From: Bacteroidales bacterium
Lineage (GTDB): Bacteria; Bacteroidota; Bacteroidia; Bacteroidales; GWA2-32-17
Assembly: GCA_026416095.1 (NCBI GenBank)
Contig: JAOAFV010000005.1
Coordinates: forward strand, 1 to 40,707
Length of the DNA: 40,707 nt
Reading direction: 5' to 3'
Under the pieces are notes generated by a model, which was not told the origin of the DNA, made no database searches, and saw nothing but the letters and a program-made list of their open reading frames with translations. Position numbers and translations under genes: made by a program. The number at the start of each line of letters is the position of its first letter. Position 1 is the stretch's first letter. Below are positions 26,642-35,741 of this stretch, in pieces.

Positions 26642-27937
26642 TTAAAAGTTATACTTGTCAATAATTTCTTTGTGCGGATTAAAGTAGCCATGGTATAAAA
26701 ATGGATATTTTGCATTTATATACTGCAAAAGGTGTTTTGTTGTCATATCGGGTTTAGTTAATTCCATTGTGATTTCGCTATCGTAAAAATCGGGATCTAT
26801 GTTAAAATTTCGCCATTGAATCATATTAAACTTCAATTTTATTATATTCTCTTCTAATGCTGCAATTTCTTCTTTTGAGTTTGTGTATCCTGGTAAAACA
26901 AAATAATTTATTGAACACCATTTTTTATGTTTTCTAATAATTTTGATCGACTCTATAACATCGTCGAAGCAATAATTTACAGGCTTAAAATACTTATCAT
27001 AGTTTTCTTTTATAAAGCTATTTATACTTATTCTAACACTATCTAAACCTGCTTTAATTAGTTCTTCTATTTTATTAGGTAAACTGCCATTTGTGTTTAA
27101 ATTAATAATCCCAGCTTTTGTATGTTTTCTAATTATTTTAATTGATTCGGCAATTATATCGGCAACGAGTAATGGTTCACCTTCGCAACCTTGTCCAAAG
27201 CTAACGATTGGATTAGGTGCCGAGTTTAAATGGTCGATTGCAACTTGAGCAATTTCTTCGGGTGTAGGTGTAAAAGTAATTCTATTTTGAGTGGCTTTAA
27301 AGCCAGAAGTTTTAGGTTGATACGAAATACAACCCCGACATTTACTATTACATGTAGGCGATGTTGGCAAAGGAGCTTCGTATCTGTTTAAAAAATAATT
27401 GCGAGCAGCAGGGCAATAATAAACGGTAGCACAATAAACTAAATGTTTAACAAGTCGGTTACGGGCATATTTTTTTAAAAAAATTTTGGTATTTTCAACA
27501 ACTTTTTTTTGATTGAAATATTTACAATCTTGTCTAATATCGGGATCGATTCGTTGAGCTGTGGTATAGAATTTATTATTGTACCAACCAATAGCGGTGT
27601 AAGCATAAAGAGGTAAAACAGGTGCATCGGCTTGTTTTTTCCAGGCTGCTAGAGCAAGTTGGGTATGAGCAGGAGCAACAAATGCGGCAACTGCATAACC
27701 TTTGTTTGAAAATTCAATACTTTTGGTTTTTTCATTAAAACCAATTGCTTTGTGTTTGGGAAGGAAAAAAATATCACTACCATAAGGTAATTCAATAAAT
27801 TCGTCTAATTCTGGTAATCTGAGTTTTCTTCCTTCTCTAACAACAAGTCTTAGTTCGATGTCTTCAAAAATATTGCCTTTTTCGTCGGCTACTAATAAAT
27901 AAGGAATCTTATTGAGTTTTTTTAAGTTTTTTGGCAT
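26642..27937 (-). CDS. Radical SAM protein of unknown substrate
   Basis: 431 aa. A 190-residue N-terminal domain precedes the radical SAM motif Cys196-x3-Cys200-x2-Cys203 ([12 protein letters not shown]). [12 protein letters not shown] is the SAM-binding GGE-type strand, and INLNTNGS and VRISINS follow as later barrel strands. Three more cysteines lie before the motif (Cys138, Cys169, Cys175, the last two in [11 protein letters not shown]) and could bind another cluster. Strands and helices repeat through about residue 375. The start codon lies inside the end of glnS (29-base overlap), so expression is coupled to it. The substrate is not recognisable; a tRNA or protein modification role is a guess from the neighbour only. 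Confidence 0.82.
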   Translation of the reverse strand: MPKNLKKLNKIPYLLVADEKGNIFEDIELRLVVREGRKLRLPELDEFIELPYGSDIFFLPKHKAIGFNEKTKSIEFSNKGYAVAAFVAPAHTQLALAAWKKQADAPVLPLYAYTAIGWYNNKFYTTAQRIDPDIRQDCKYFNQKKVVENTKIFLKKYARNRLVKHLVYCATVYYCPAARNYFLNRYEAPLPTSPTCNSKCRGCISYQPKTSGFKATQNRITFTPTPEEIAQVAIDHLNSAPNPIVSFGQGCEGEPLLVADIIAESIKIIRKHTKAGIINLNTNGSLPNKIEELIKAGLDSVRISINSFIKENYDKYFKPVNYCFDDVIESIKIIRKHKKWCSINYFVLPGYTNSKEEIAALEENIIKLKFNMIQWRNFNIDPDFYDSEITMELTKPDMTTKHLLQYINAKYPFLYHGYFNPHKEIIDKYNF

Positions 27938-29582
27938 AATCGTCTTTTAAGGTTACTGTTCTATTAAAAACAATTTTATCAGAAGTTGTATCTGGATCAA
28001 CAACAAAATATCCAATTCTTTCAAACTGATAATGTTCATATGGTTTAACGTTCTTAACATATTCTTCTACATATCCTGTAACAATAGTGAGCGAGTTCGG
28101 ATTAATGTCTTCAATGAAATTTTCTTTTTCGTCGGGGACTTCCGATTTAAAAAGCTTGTCATATAATCTAACTTCACATGGTACGTAATATTTTGCCGAT
28201 ACCCAATGTATTGTGCTTTTGATTTTTCTCCCATCTGGCGATTTTCCACCTCTCGAAGCAGGATCAATTGTACATCTTAATTCTACAATATTTCCGTTAT
28301 TGTCTTTAACAATTTCGTTACACTTTATAATATAAGCATACCTGAGTCTAACTTCATTGTTAAGATATAATCTGTAAAAATCTTTTGGAGGATTTTCTAA
28401 AAAGTCGTCTCTTTCTATAAATATTTCATTAGTGAATTTGATTTTCCTTGTGCCAGCCGTTGGATCTTCAGGGTTATTAATAGCTTCAAGTTCTTCTTCG
28501 TAATTTTGGGGTAAGTTTGTAATTACAACTTTTAGAGGATTTAATACAGCCATTATTCGAATGGCCTTTTGGTTTAAATCTTCTCTTACACAATGTTCAA
28601 GGAGTTCAAGTTGAATAACATTTTCTCGTTTAGCCACACCCACAATTTCTGCAAATTTTCTAATAGATTCAGGAGTAAATCCTCTTCTTCTTAAGCCGCA
28701 AATAGTAGGCATGCGTGGATCGTCCCAACCGAAAACATATTTATCTTGCACAAGTTTTAAAAGCTTTCGTTTGCTCATTACTGTATATGAAAGGTTGAGT
28801 CGAGCAAATTCTATTTGTTTTGGTCGAGGGTGAGGTAGACCAATGGCTTCAAGTAGCCATTCGTAAAGCGGCCTGTGAACTTCAAATTCTAAAGTACATA
28901 TAGAGTGAGTTATACCTTCTATGTAATCGCTTTGTCCGTGAGCAAAATCGTAAGTTGGATATATACACCATTTATTACCTGTTCTATGGTGTGTCATGTG
29001 CTTTATTCGGTATAATACGGGATCGCGCATATGCATGTTGGGCGAAGCAAGATCTATTTTTGCTCGTAATGTTCTTGAACCATCGGGAAATTCGCCGTTT
29101 TTCATTCTTATAAATAAATCTAAGTTTTCTTCAACACTTCTGTTTCTGTATGGGCTTGGAGTTGCAGGCACTGTTGGTGTACCTCTCATTGCCGATACTT
29201 CTTCTGGACTTAAATCACAAACATAGGCCAAACCTTTCTTTATTAGTATAATTGCCCACTCGTAAAGCTGCTCAAAGTAATCGGAAGCGTAACACTCTTT
29301 GTCCCATTTAAAACCAAGCCACTTAATATCTTCTTTAATGGCATTAACATATTCTTCGCTTTCGGTTTCTGGATTAGTATCGTCGAAACGTAAATTACAC
29401 TTTCCATTATATTTTTCTTTTATCCCAAAATTTAAACATATCGCCTTTGCATGCCCAATATGTAAGTAACCATTTGGTTCTGGCGGAAATCGCGTATAAA
29501 CCTCTTTTACATAACCCTCTTCAAGATCTTTTTCTATTATTTCTTCAATAAAATTTTTTGCTCGACTTATTTTATTGGTCAT
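27909..29582 (-). CDS. glnS: Glutaminyl-tRNA synthetase
   Basis: 557 aa, the usual bacterial length. This class I synthetase charges tRNA-Gln directly. The N-terminus has [17 protein letters not shown] with HIGH at 41-44. The KMSKS-equivalent loop is [11 protein letters not shown], after the [11 protein letters not shown] strand. The C-terminal anticodon-binding barrels are present ([19 protein letters not shown] and [12 protein letters not shown]). A -7 element lies 27 bases before the ATG. It is the first gene of an operon with the radical SAM gene. Confidence 0.97.
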   Translation of the reverse strand: MTNKISRAKNFIEEIIEKDLEEGYVKEVYTRFPPEPNGYLHIGHAKAICLNFGIKEKYNGKCNLRFDDTNPETESEEYVNAIKEDIKWLGFKWDKECYASDYFEQLYEWAIILIKKGLAYVCDLSPEEVSAMRGTPTVPATPSPYRNRSVEENLDLFIRMKNGEFPDGSRTLRAKIDLASPNMHMRDPVLYRIKHMTHHRTGNKWCIYPTYDFAHGQSDYIEGITHSICTLEFEVHRPLYEWLLEAIGLPHPRPKQIEFARLNLSYTVMSKRKLLKLVQDKYVFGWDDPRMPTICGLRRRGFTPESIRKFAEIVGVAKRENVIQLELLEHCVREDLNQKAIRIMAVLNPLKVVITNLPQNYEEELEAINNPEDPTAGTRKIKFTNEIFIERDDFLENPPKDFYRLYLNNEVRLRYAYIIKCNEIVKDNNGNIVELRCTIDPASRGGKSPDGRKIKSTIHWVSAKYYVPCEVRLYDKLFKSEVPDEKENFIEDINPNSLTIVTGYVEEYVKNVKPYEHYQFERIGYFVVDPDTTSDKIVFNRTVTLKDDYAKKLKKTQ

Positions 29583-29981
29583 ATAAATTTTACTTTGTTT
29601 TATCTATCGCAAAGTTAGAAAATTTAATAAATAATTACGTATGTTTTAAGTGTTTTCAGTCTATATTTTATGCGTTATAACTTGCCATGTAAAAGAGTAT
29701 TGATTTTACTTATAACCAAAGTAAAGTTTAAAGTAAGCAGAGTAATTATTCAATTTTATAATAATATATTTTGCAGGTCTCACTAAATGAATAGTATGAA
29801 TTTATTACATTAATAAAAAAGTTCTAAAATTTAAGATTTAAGAAAAAGGGTTTTTATTAGCTAAAATTATTAGCACTCTAATGCAAATTACAGAAATTTA
29901 GTTTTTTACCTACACAAGAGTAACATTGAAAGAATATTTTTGGAATTTTTAAAGTTTTTGTAATTTAGCCAAAAAAAAGAT
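29583..29981. other. Divergent intergenic region between glnS and the lipoprotein gene
   Basis: 399 A/T-rich bases without a credible ORF. The left end holds the glnS -7 element. Near the right end TAATTTAG (29961-29968), one base off TAnnTTTG, with TTTTTGG about 17 bases upstream, is a weak promoter candidate for the rightward gene. Nothing else was recognised. Confidence 0.5.
29610..29617 (-). promoter_or_regulatory. Candidate -7 element for glnS
   Basis: The minus strand reads TAACTTTG, an exact TAnnTTTG match, upstream of the glnS ATG at 29582. Confidence 0.6.
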
Positions 29982-30854
29982 ATGTATAATAGAATGTGGC
30001 ATTATCTGGCAATGACAGTAGTTGTGTTTTCATGTACAACCGATATTAAACAGCATCCTGATTATTTGCGCATATTAAACGAAAGAGATAGCTTGCTTGG
30101 GTTGGTAAATACCGATGTAAGTCAGATTAATAAATTTATATCTGATTTTAATGAAATTCAAGAAAATCTTGATAAAATAAAAGAAACGCAAAAGATTATT
30201 TCTGTAATGAGTACTAATCCAGAACAAGCAAAAGAAGCAAAAGATAAAATTATTGAAGATATAAATCTTATAAATGATTTATTGTTAAAAAATAAAGAAA
30301 CAATAGAAAGGTTGAAACGACAATTAAGAAAGTCAGATCGTCGTATATTGGAACTGGAAAAAATGTTAGCAAATTATGAGAAAATGATAAATGAAAAAGA
30401 TCAAGAAATAATTGCCCTTAAAACAAAATTAGAAGAATTGAATATAAAAATTTTTGAACTGACAAGTGAAGTTGATAGTTTGAGTAGAGAAAGTAAGAAG
30501 AAAGACGAAATTATTGCAGCTAAAACTGAAGAGTTGAATACCGCTTATTATGTAGTAGGTACTAAAAAAGAACTAATAAAAAATGGTATTTTAACAAAAG
30601 AAGGTGGCTTTATTGGGATTGGAAAAATTATGAAAATGAAAGATACTTTTAATAAAGAATATTTTACTAAAATAGATATTACTCAAACAAAAGAAATTCC
30701 ATTATTTGTTAAAGATGCACGTTTGTTAACAACTCACCCTTCTGGTTCGTATGAATTTATATTTCAAAACAAAAAGGTAGAAAAGTTGTTAATAAAAAAT
30801 GAGAAAGATTTTTGGTCGGTGTCGAAATATCTCGTCATACTTGTTGAAAATTAA
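29982..30854 (+). CDS. Coiled-coil surface or periplasmic lipoprotein
   Basis: 290 aa. The N-terminus has a lipoprotein signal with a lipobox ending at Cys18 (VVVFSC). Residues 25-190 are predicted as long helices with heptad-like spacing (RILELEKMLANYEKMINEKD), a coiled coil. The C-terminal 100 residues form a compact domain starting with NTAYYVVGTKKELIKNGI and ending in FWSVSKYLVILVEN. I associate this layout with Bacteroidota lipoproteins that some annotations call Cbp1-family collagen-binding adhesins, but I cannot confirm binding activity. It is followed directly by a DUF6973-like secreted protein gene, probably in one transcript. Confidence 0.75.
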   Translation: MYNRMWHYLAMTVVVFSCTTDIKQHPDYLRILNERDSLLGLVNTDVSQINKFISDFNEIQENLDKIKETQKIISVMSTNPEQAKEAKDKIIEDINLINDLLLKNKETIERLKRQLRKSDRRILELEKMLANYEKMINEKDQEIIALKTKLEELNIKIFELTSEVDSLSRESKKKDEIIAAKTEELNTAYYVVGTKKELIKNGILTKEGGFIGIGKIMKMKDTFNKEYFTKIDITQTKEIPLFVKDARLLTTHPSGSYEFIFQNKKVEKLLIKNEKDFWSVSKYLVILVEN

Positions 30855-30855
30855 G

Positions 30856-31467
30856 TTGAAATTGTTAATATTATTATTTTTTTCCATAAACATAAAGGCG
30901 CAGAGCTTATTAAAGGTTTTTTTATCTCTTGAATGTCCAGAAAAATGGTGGGTAATAACTCATATTTTTAAAGCAAAAAAAATTTATAAATTATCACAAA
31001 TTGCCTTAAAAGAAACAGAATTATTACGCGCCGACACTACTCTCGACGGTGACATATGTGGCGGTCAGCTCGATGCTTTCAGACACGCATACTGGATGGC
31101 CTTAGTTACCAAATATTATGGCCCCAAAAGAGCATTAAGCCTTGGCAAAGCACATGAACGATCAAATTATAAAATGTTTTTGAAAGGTAAACTAGAAGAA
31201 CATTCTTACCCCGACTACGAAAGTACTCAAATGGATTATTTAAATAATGATGTAGGCATTTATATTGGTAAAGAATATAAATTTCTAAGTGATGAAGAGT
31301 TAAAAAAAACAATAGTAGATTATATAAAAGCAGGTAAATTATATGTCTTAAAGAAAGATAACGAAGGTAATTATCTTGATTGTGATGGGAATAAAATTAT
31401 TTTGAAAGAAAAAAAGTGGATTACAAATAAATGTATCGTTGCTTCAGACTATAAGACAAAAAAATAA
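30856..31467 (+). CDS. Secreted DUF6973-like protein
   Basis: About 203 aa when started at TTG 30856, one base after the lipoprotein stop; this gives a standard signal peptide (KLLILLFFSINIKAQ). An ATG at 30799 in the same frame would add 19 residues and overlap the lipoprotein gene by 56 bases, making an oddly long basic leader. The mature domain contains GGQLDAFRHAYWMAL, GKAHERSNY and MDYLNNDVGIYIG, a His/Asp/Asn pattern I associate with DUF6973; the conserved His and acidic residues suggest a catalytic or metal site, but no activity is known to me. It is followed by a mobile-element copy 50 bases downstream. Confidence 0.7.
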   Translation: MKLLILLFFSINIKAQSLLKVFLSLECPEKWWVITHIFKAKKIYKLSQIALKETELLRADTTLDGDICGGQLDAFRHAYWMALVTKYYGPKRALSLGKAHERSNYKMFLKGKLEEHSYPDYESTQMDYLNNDVGIYIGKEYKFLSDEELKKTIVDYIKAGKLYVLKKDNEGNYLDCDGNKIILKEKKWITNKCIVASDYKTKK

Positions 31468-31854
31468 CTTCCAATTGTAAGTATTTTAAAATTTATTATA
31501 TTTTTCTTTCTAATCTTGATATCTTTGTAAAACTACTAAGAATAATTTTTTTACAATTAAATGTAATTGAAAATCAATATTTTCCAAAATACTAAGAGAT
31601 TTTTACAAAAGGTTTTGCAAAGGTCTCATCTTAATAGTTAAAAGTAACAGTAGTGTTGTTATCTTTATTTGTTTTGAAATGATTCTTTTATCGATTAATA
31701 TTAATTAATAGTAGAATTCTTTTTAATTTAAAATTTATAATCAAAGCTAAAAATAATATCTTTCTAAAAGGTTAAAAAGTTTACACATATCTAAAATGTG
31801 TAAGATTTTTTCTTAGAAGAAACAATTAGGCTTATATGTTTAAATATTAAGCTT
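31468..31854. other. Intergenic region with a mobile-element copy
   Basis: 387 bases between the convergent DUF6973-like gene and mazG. It holds the MITE-like copy at 31518-31627. The remaining A/T-rich sequence shows no ORF or clear terminator. Confidence 0.6.
31518..31627. mobile_element. MITE-like element, copy 2
   Basis: A 110-bp element with an intact right end GGTTTTGCAAAGGTCTC and a diverged left end (GATATCTTTGTAAAAC). It is flanked by the perfect 5-bp duplication ATCTT (31513-31517 and 31628-31632). Its interior matches copy 1 with a one-base length difference. In copy 1 the left end is better preserved, in copy 2 the right end, so together they define the ancestral ends. There is no coding capacity. 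Confidence 0.82.
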
Positions 31855-32625
31855 TTATTTACTTTTAGCACTATTCCATACCTCGTCCATTTCTTTTAAA
31901 GTAAGTTCTCTGATTGAAACACCCTTTTCTTTAGCGTATTCTTCGATAAAGTTAAAGCGGGCAATAAATTTATCGTTGGTTTTTTGTAATGCCATATCAA
32001 TATCAATATTGTATAATCGAGCAGCGTTTACAATAGCAAAAACTAAATCGCCAAATTCTTCTGTTAGTTTTTCTTTATCTTGATTTATACATTGTTGTAA
32101 CACTTCATTTAGTTCTTCTTTAACTTTCTCCCAAACCTGTTCTTTATGTTCCCAGTCGAATCCAACAGCTTGCGCTTTTTCTTGAATTCTATAAGCCCTT
32201 ATTAAGGATGGTAAATTTTTAGGTACACCATCAAAAATTTTTTTATTTTCTTTTTCTACTTTAATTTTTTCCCAGTTTTCTACAACTTCGGTTTCGTTTT
32301 TCACTTTTACATTGCTAAAAATGTGTGGATGGCGTTTTATTAGTTTCTCTTTAAGATTCAGTAAAACGTCTTTAATAGTGAACTTATTTTCTTCTTCAGC
32401 AATTTTCGAATAAAATATAATATGTAATAATAAATCGCCAAGTTCATTTTTAATTTCTTCGAAATTTTTTTCGTCGATTGCTGTAATTAATTCGTACAAC
32501 TCTTCAATTGTTAATTTCCTTAAACTTTCAAAAGTTTGTTTTTTATCCCACGGACATTTTTTTCTTAATTTTTCCATGATTTTTAATAAATCGTAAAAGT
32601 ATTTGCTGCTGATCTTATAATTCAT
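31855..32625 (-). CDS. mazG: Nucleoside triphosphate pyrophosphohydrolase MazG
   Basis: 256 aa from the ATG at 32625, which follows the upstream stop by 4 bases; an in-frame extension to 32706 would run through the neighbouring gene and is unlikely. MazG hydrolyses NTPs to NMP and pyrophosphate, cleaning damaged nucleotides or lowering ppGpp. The two-domain form is present: an N-terminal EELYELITAID and KNELGDLLLHIIF metal-binding pair after the KCPWDKKQTFESL signature, and a C-terminal KEELNEVLQ and EEFGDLVFAIVNAARL pair. It is cotranscribed with the SAM-hydroxide-adenosyltransferase-like gene. Confidence 0.95.
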   Translation of the reverse strand: MNYKISSKYFYDLLKIMEKLRKKCPWDKKQTFESLRKLTIEELYELITAIDEKNFEEIKNELGDLLLHIIFYSKIAEEENKFTIKDVLLNLKEKLIKRHPHIFSNVKVKNETEVVENWEKIKVEKENKKIFDGVPKNLPSLIRAYRIQEKAQAVGFDWEHKEQVWEKVKEELNEVLQQCINQDKEKLTEEFGDLVFAIVNAARLYNIDIDMALQKTNDKFIARFNFIEEYAKEKGVSIRELTLKEMDEVWNSAKSK

Positions 32626-32629
32626 AGCT

Positions 32630-33394
32630 TTAGATAATTTCAATAAGTATGTTTGATCTTTCTTTGATTCCATATGCTTCGCATAAGTTATCGTTAATAA
32701 TACCAATTTCTAATAGGTTAATAATATTAAATAAAGCAAAAAAATTCCCGCTTTCAACTTCGTAATAGGAGTCAACTATTTGTGTTATCATTTCAGATTT
32801 TGTACCAGGATATATTATAAAATTTCTATCTTTTATAGTATTGTAGAATAAAGACTTTGATATATTTGTTATAGCATTGCCGTATGAATCAATCTGAATA
32901 ACGGTAGCAATAATTTTATCGTTTTCAACTATAGGAATAAATGGAGTAATTTTTTTTATGTTCTTGATTTTGGGCCCAGTAATTTTTTCTCCTTTTACAA
33001 TTTTTTTTATGTATGGTAAAAAAATGTCGACTTCTGGAAATGTTGATACTTTGTAATTTAATTCTATAATATCTTCATTGTCTGGATTGTCGATAATATA
33101 TGAGATAATTCCATTATTTGCTGTAAAAATGTGTTTTTTGTTTGAATATACATAGATATAACCAAGAGATGGAGGAGAAACCGATTTTACACAATTTAAT
33201 AATATAGTGTTTTCTGGAAAAGTAAAATAACAAGTTCTTAAAATTAGTCCTCCTTCAAAAATATCGTGAGTTTCTATGTTACTTTTAATAAAATGAATAT
33301 TAATGTTGTTACTTATGCAATACAACTGCCCTTCGATAAGAGCTTTATAGTGAGCACTATCTTTCCAATCGTTAACAATTACAACATGATACAC
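32630..33394 (-). CDS. SAM hydroxide adenosyltransferase (DUF62) family protein with altered active site
   Basis: 254 aa from GTG at 33394. The overall pattern follows the Bacteroidota form of the DUF62 family, which in archaea hydrolyses SAM to adenosine and methionine: an N-terminal NDWKDSAHYKALIEGQL (usual TTDWG or TDFG), ENTILLN, FTANNGIISYII, then the C-terminal barrel with IDSYGNAITNI. The conserved first Asp-Gly context is changed to NDWK, and the Asp/Arg stretch known from the archaeal enzyme is not visible at LLNCVKSVSPPS. It may be inactive or have another substrate. The -7 element ends only 4 bases before the GTG, so the message may be nearly leaderless. mazG follows. Confidence 0.75.
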   Translation of the reverse strand: MYHVVIVNDWKDSAHYKALIEGQLYCISNNINIHFIKSNIETHDIFEGGLILRTCYFTFPENTILLNCVKSVSPPSLGYIYVYSNKKHIFTANNGIISYIIDNPDNEDIIELNYKVSTFPEVDIFLPYIKKIVKGEKITGPKIKNIKKITPFIPIVENDKIIATVIQIDSYGNAITNISKSLFYNTIKDRNFIIYPGTKSEMITQIVDSYYEVESGNFFALFNIINLLEIGIINDNLCEAYGIKERSNILIEII

Positions 33395-33398
33395 AATG

Positions 33399-33406
33399 CA
33401 AAGTTA
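33399..33406 (-). promoter_or_regulatory. Candidate -7 element for the DUF62-mazG operon
   Basis: The minus strand reads TAACTTTG (exact TAnnTTTG) 4 bases before the GTG start, too close for a normal leader. Confidence 0.5.
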
Positions 33407-33432
33407 GTTACTATTATTAAAATAGTAAAAAA

Positions 33433-34485
33433 TTAGTATACAAAAATTATACCAGAACAACTATCTTTCAATGCGCCAGTTACTGATTTTAAACAATTAT
33501 TTTTTTCAAGATGCCTTAACAAACCTAAAAAGGCAAATATTAGCGATTCTTTATATTTAATAAGGGCATCGGATGGAATTATAATTTTGGAGTTTGATTT
33601 ACTAATTATTTTTTCAATAAGAAATTTATTAAAAGCTCCACCACCTGTAACTAAGGTTGTGCCATGTTTTAAAACAAGAGAAATTTGAGTTGAAATGTGT
33701 TCTGTTATAGTGGCTAAAATGTCGTGTTCGTTGAAATTGTAAAATTTATTTATTATTGGAAGGTAGTCTTTTTCTATATTTTCTCTTGCTAACGATTTAG
33801 GATGTTTTTTTTGATAGTAAGGTAATGAATTAAGTTGTTTTAGTAAGTTGGGTATTACTCTGCCTTTTTTAGCCATATTCCCATAAGGATCGAAAGTGTA
33901 GTTTAATTTATTAGCGTAATAGTTAAGTAAAAAATTAGCAGGGCAGATATCAAAAGCGATTCTTTTGTTATTTTCTATATAAGAAACGTTAGCAATACCA
34001 CCAATATTAAGACAATAGTCAAACTCTGGGAATAGCAAATGGTCACCAATAGGGACAAGCGGAGCCCCTTGACCGCCCAGTGCAATGTCGAAAGTTCTAA
34101 AATCACAAATTGTAGTTTTTTTTGTTACACTTGCTATGTATGCCCCATTACCGAGTTGAAAATTTAAATTTTTGTGTGGTTCATGAAAAATTGTATGCCC
34201 ATGCGACGAAATAAAATCAATTTTTTTAATGTTGTTTTCTTTAATAAACTTATTTATAATTTTTCCAATAAACTTTCCATATTCATTATGAAGCAACAAA
34301 AAATCGTATGCATTTAAATTGTGGGCGTTTGATAATTTTTGTTTCCATTGTTTCGAATACTTGTAAGTTTGTGCTACAATAATTTTGTATTTCCATTTTT
34401 TGTTAAACCAGAAAGAGCAATAAGCTACATCAAGGCCGTCTAATGAAGTGCCCGACATAATACCTATAATATGCCATATTCTCAT
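33433..34485 (-). CDS. anmK: Anhydro-N-acetylmuramic acid kinase
   Basis: 350 aa. AnmK phosphorylates and opens 1,6-anhydro-MurNAc released from peptidoglycan turnover, giving MurNAc-6-phosphate for recycling. The actin/hexokinase-type ATPase fold shows in IGIMSGTSLDGLDVAY at the N-terminus, FISSHGHTIFHEP, LNIGGIANVSYI, FDICPANFLLNYY and LVTGGGAFNKFLIEKI. Its ATG overlaps the stop of the DUF4296 lipoprotein gene by 4 bases, so it is translated as the last gene of the SprB-PorP operon. A link between wall recycling and the adhesin is not obvious. No MurQ etherase is adjacent. Confidence 0.95.
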   Translation of the reverse strand: MRIWHIIGIMSGTSLDGLDVAYCSFWFNKKWKYKIIVAQTYKYSKQWKQKLSNAHNLNAYDFLLLHNEYGKFIGKIINKFIKENNIKKIDFISSHGHTIFHEPHKNLNFQLGNGAYIASVTKKTTICDFRTFDIALGGQGAPLVPIGDHLLFPEFDYCLNIGGIANVSYIENNKRIAFDICPANFLLNYYANKLNYTFDPYGNMAKKGRVIPNLLKQLNSLPYYQKKHPKSLARENIEKDYLPIINKFYNFNEHDILATITEHISTQISLVLKHGTTLVTGGGAFNKFLIEKIISKSNSKIIIPSDALIKYKESLIFAFLGLLRHLEKNNCLKSVTGALKDSCSGIIFVY

Positions 34486-34841
34486 AGGTTCTGTTTCAAG
34501 GTGTCAATTTCATTGTTTCTCATATCTTCTAATTTTTCGATAGCTTGTTCATAAATTTTATTAAATAAATTAGGATTATCTGAGTAATAATCGATAGTTT
34601 TTAGAAATCTTTCTTTGTTTATTTTGTATTTTTTAAGCACCGATAGATAAAGAGCTGTTGCTTTAATAGAATCGTATTTCGAGATAATTTCATTAATATT
34701 TAATAAAGCATCACACAAATGCATATCTATTAGTATATCTACTAATGTGTCTTTTGGAATTATGTTGGGTGGTTGTTTTGCATTGTTAGTGCACGAAAAA
34801 AGTGTTAGAAATACAAGTATTATTCTAATTTTGCTTTCCAT
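34482..34841 (-). CDS. DUF4296 lipoprotein
   Basis: 119 aa. A lipoprotein signal ends at Cys17 (LTLFSC). The mature part begins with NIIPKDTLVDILIDMHLCDALL, the conserved opening of the Bacteroidota-specific DUF4296 family, and is predicted all-helical. Function is unknown. The start overlaps the end of the PorP/SprF gene by 22 bases, and the stop overlaps anmK by 4, so it sits in a tightly coupled operon. Confidence 0.8.
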   Translation of the reverse strand: MESKIRIILVFLTLFSCTNNAKQPPNIIPKDTLVDILIDMHLCDALLNINEIISKYDSIKATALYLSVLKKYKINKERFLKTIDYYSDNPNLFNKIYEQAIEKLEDMRNNEIDTLKQNL

Positions 34842-35737
34842 TCTTTTTTTCGGTATTTATTGAAGTTAATGCCTATCATTAATTCATGAGTACCAGAATT
34901 GTATTTTTTTAGGTTTGAAAAAGACAAATCGTATGAATAACCAAATAGTAATTGGTCTTGGTAATTATAGCCAACCGTAACTATAACAGCATCTTTTGTG
35001 CGAATCCCTAATCCGCACCAAATTAGTTTTCTATATGAAGTTTTAACACATATGTCTAATTGAATAGGTACAGGCGAAATATATTTAATAAGAGTAACAG
35101 GTTCAATTTCCCAATCTTCGTTTATTTTGTAATTATAAGATCCATGAATAATGATATGTTGTTTTAGTTTGTTTATACTTAATTCTTCAATCTCTTTGTA
35201 TTTTATATTTGTGCCAAACATTTGAGATACAATTATACCTGCACTATAGTTTTCTGTATAAGCATATAATCCTAATGAAGCATCTGGTACGTATGATCGA
35301 TATACTTTGTAACCTAAAGCAGGATCGTAATAATCGTGGAGTAATATTTTACTTCCATCAATTTTTACCTGAAGTAATCCTAAAGCAAGTCCTCCTGATA
35401 AACGTATATCTTCACTTATTTGCAAATTATAAGCGTAAATTCCGTATAAACCTATTTTTGAAACAGGGCCTGTTATATCATTGAATAATATTCCGCCGTA
35501 ACCCATGTTATATACTTTATGTGGCCCATGGACAGATAAAATATATGTTCGAGGTGCGTCGGATATTCCTATCCATTGATATCTGTTGTTTGATTTAGCT
35601 TGATAATAATCTTTGGTTCCTGCAATAGCAGGGTTATATGCAAAATCGTTCAAAGAAAATTGAGAATACATTGGTATTTGCTGACTCTTTAAGAAGTTAT
35701 TGAATAAAATTAATATAAATATGACTATTTTTCTCAT
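34820..35737 (-). CDS. PorP/SprF family type IX secretion membrane protein
   Basis: 305 aa. A signal peptide of about 19 residues is followed by QIPMYSQFSLNDFAYNPAIAGTKDY, the hallmark N-terminus of the family, and RYQWIGISDAPRTY; the rest forms an outer-membrane barrel of about 14 strands (GYGGILFNDITGPVS, LSGGLALGLLQ). In Flavobacterium, SprF is needed to secrete or anchor SprB through the T9SS. The SprB-like gene ends 4 bases upstream, so this is almost certainly its dedicated partner. The downstream lipoprotein gene overlaps it. Confidence 0.93.
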   Translation of the reverse strand: MRKIVIFILILFNNFLKSQQIPMYSQFSLNDFAYNPAIAGTKDYYQAKSNNRYQWIGISDAPRTYILSVHGPHKVYNMGYGGILFNDITGPVSKIGLYGIYAYNLQISEDIRLSGGLALGLLQVKIDGSKILLHDYYDPALGYKVYRSYVPDASLGLYAYTENYSAGIIVSQMFGTNIKYKEIEELSINKLKQHIIIHGSYNYKINEDWEIEPVTLIKYISPVPIQLDICVKTSYRKLIWCGLGIRTKDAVIVTVGYNYQDQLLFGYSYDLSFSNLKKYNSGTHELMIGINFNKYRKKEWKAKLE

Positions 35738-35741
35738 ACTT

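Noticed and set aside
29769-29781. TTTTGCAGGTCTC as a third MITE end
   Set aside because: It lacks two bases of the end consensus and the neighbouring 100 bases do not align with the element interior; no flanking duplication was found.
32626-32706. N-terminal extension of MazG
   Set aside because: It would overlap the upstream coding gene by 77 bases; the ATG at 32625 follows that gene's stop neatly and gives the normal MazG length.
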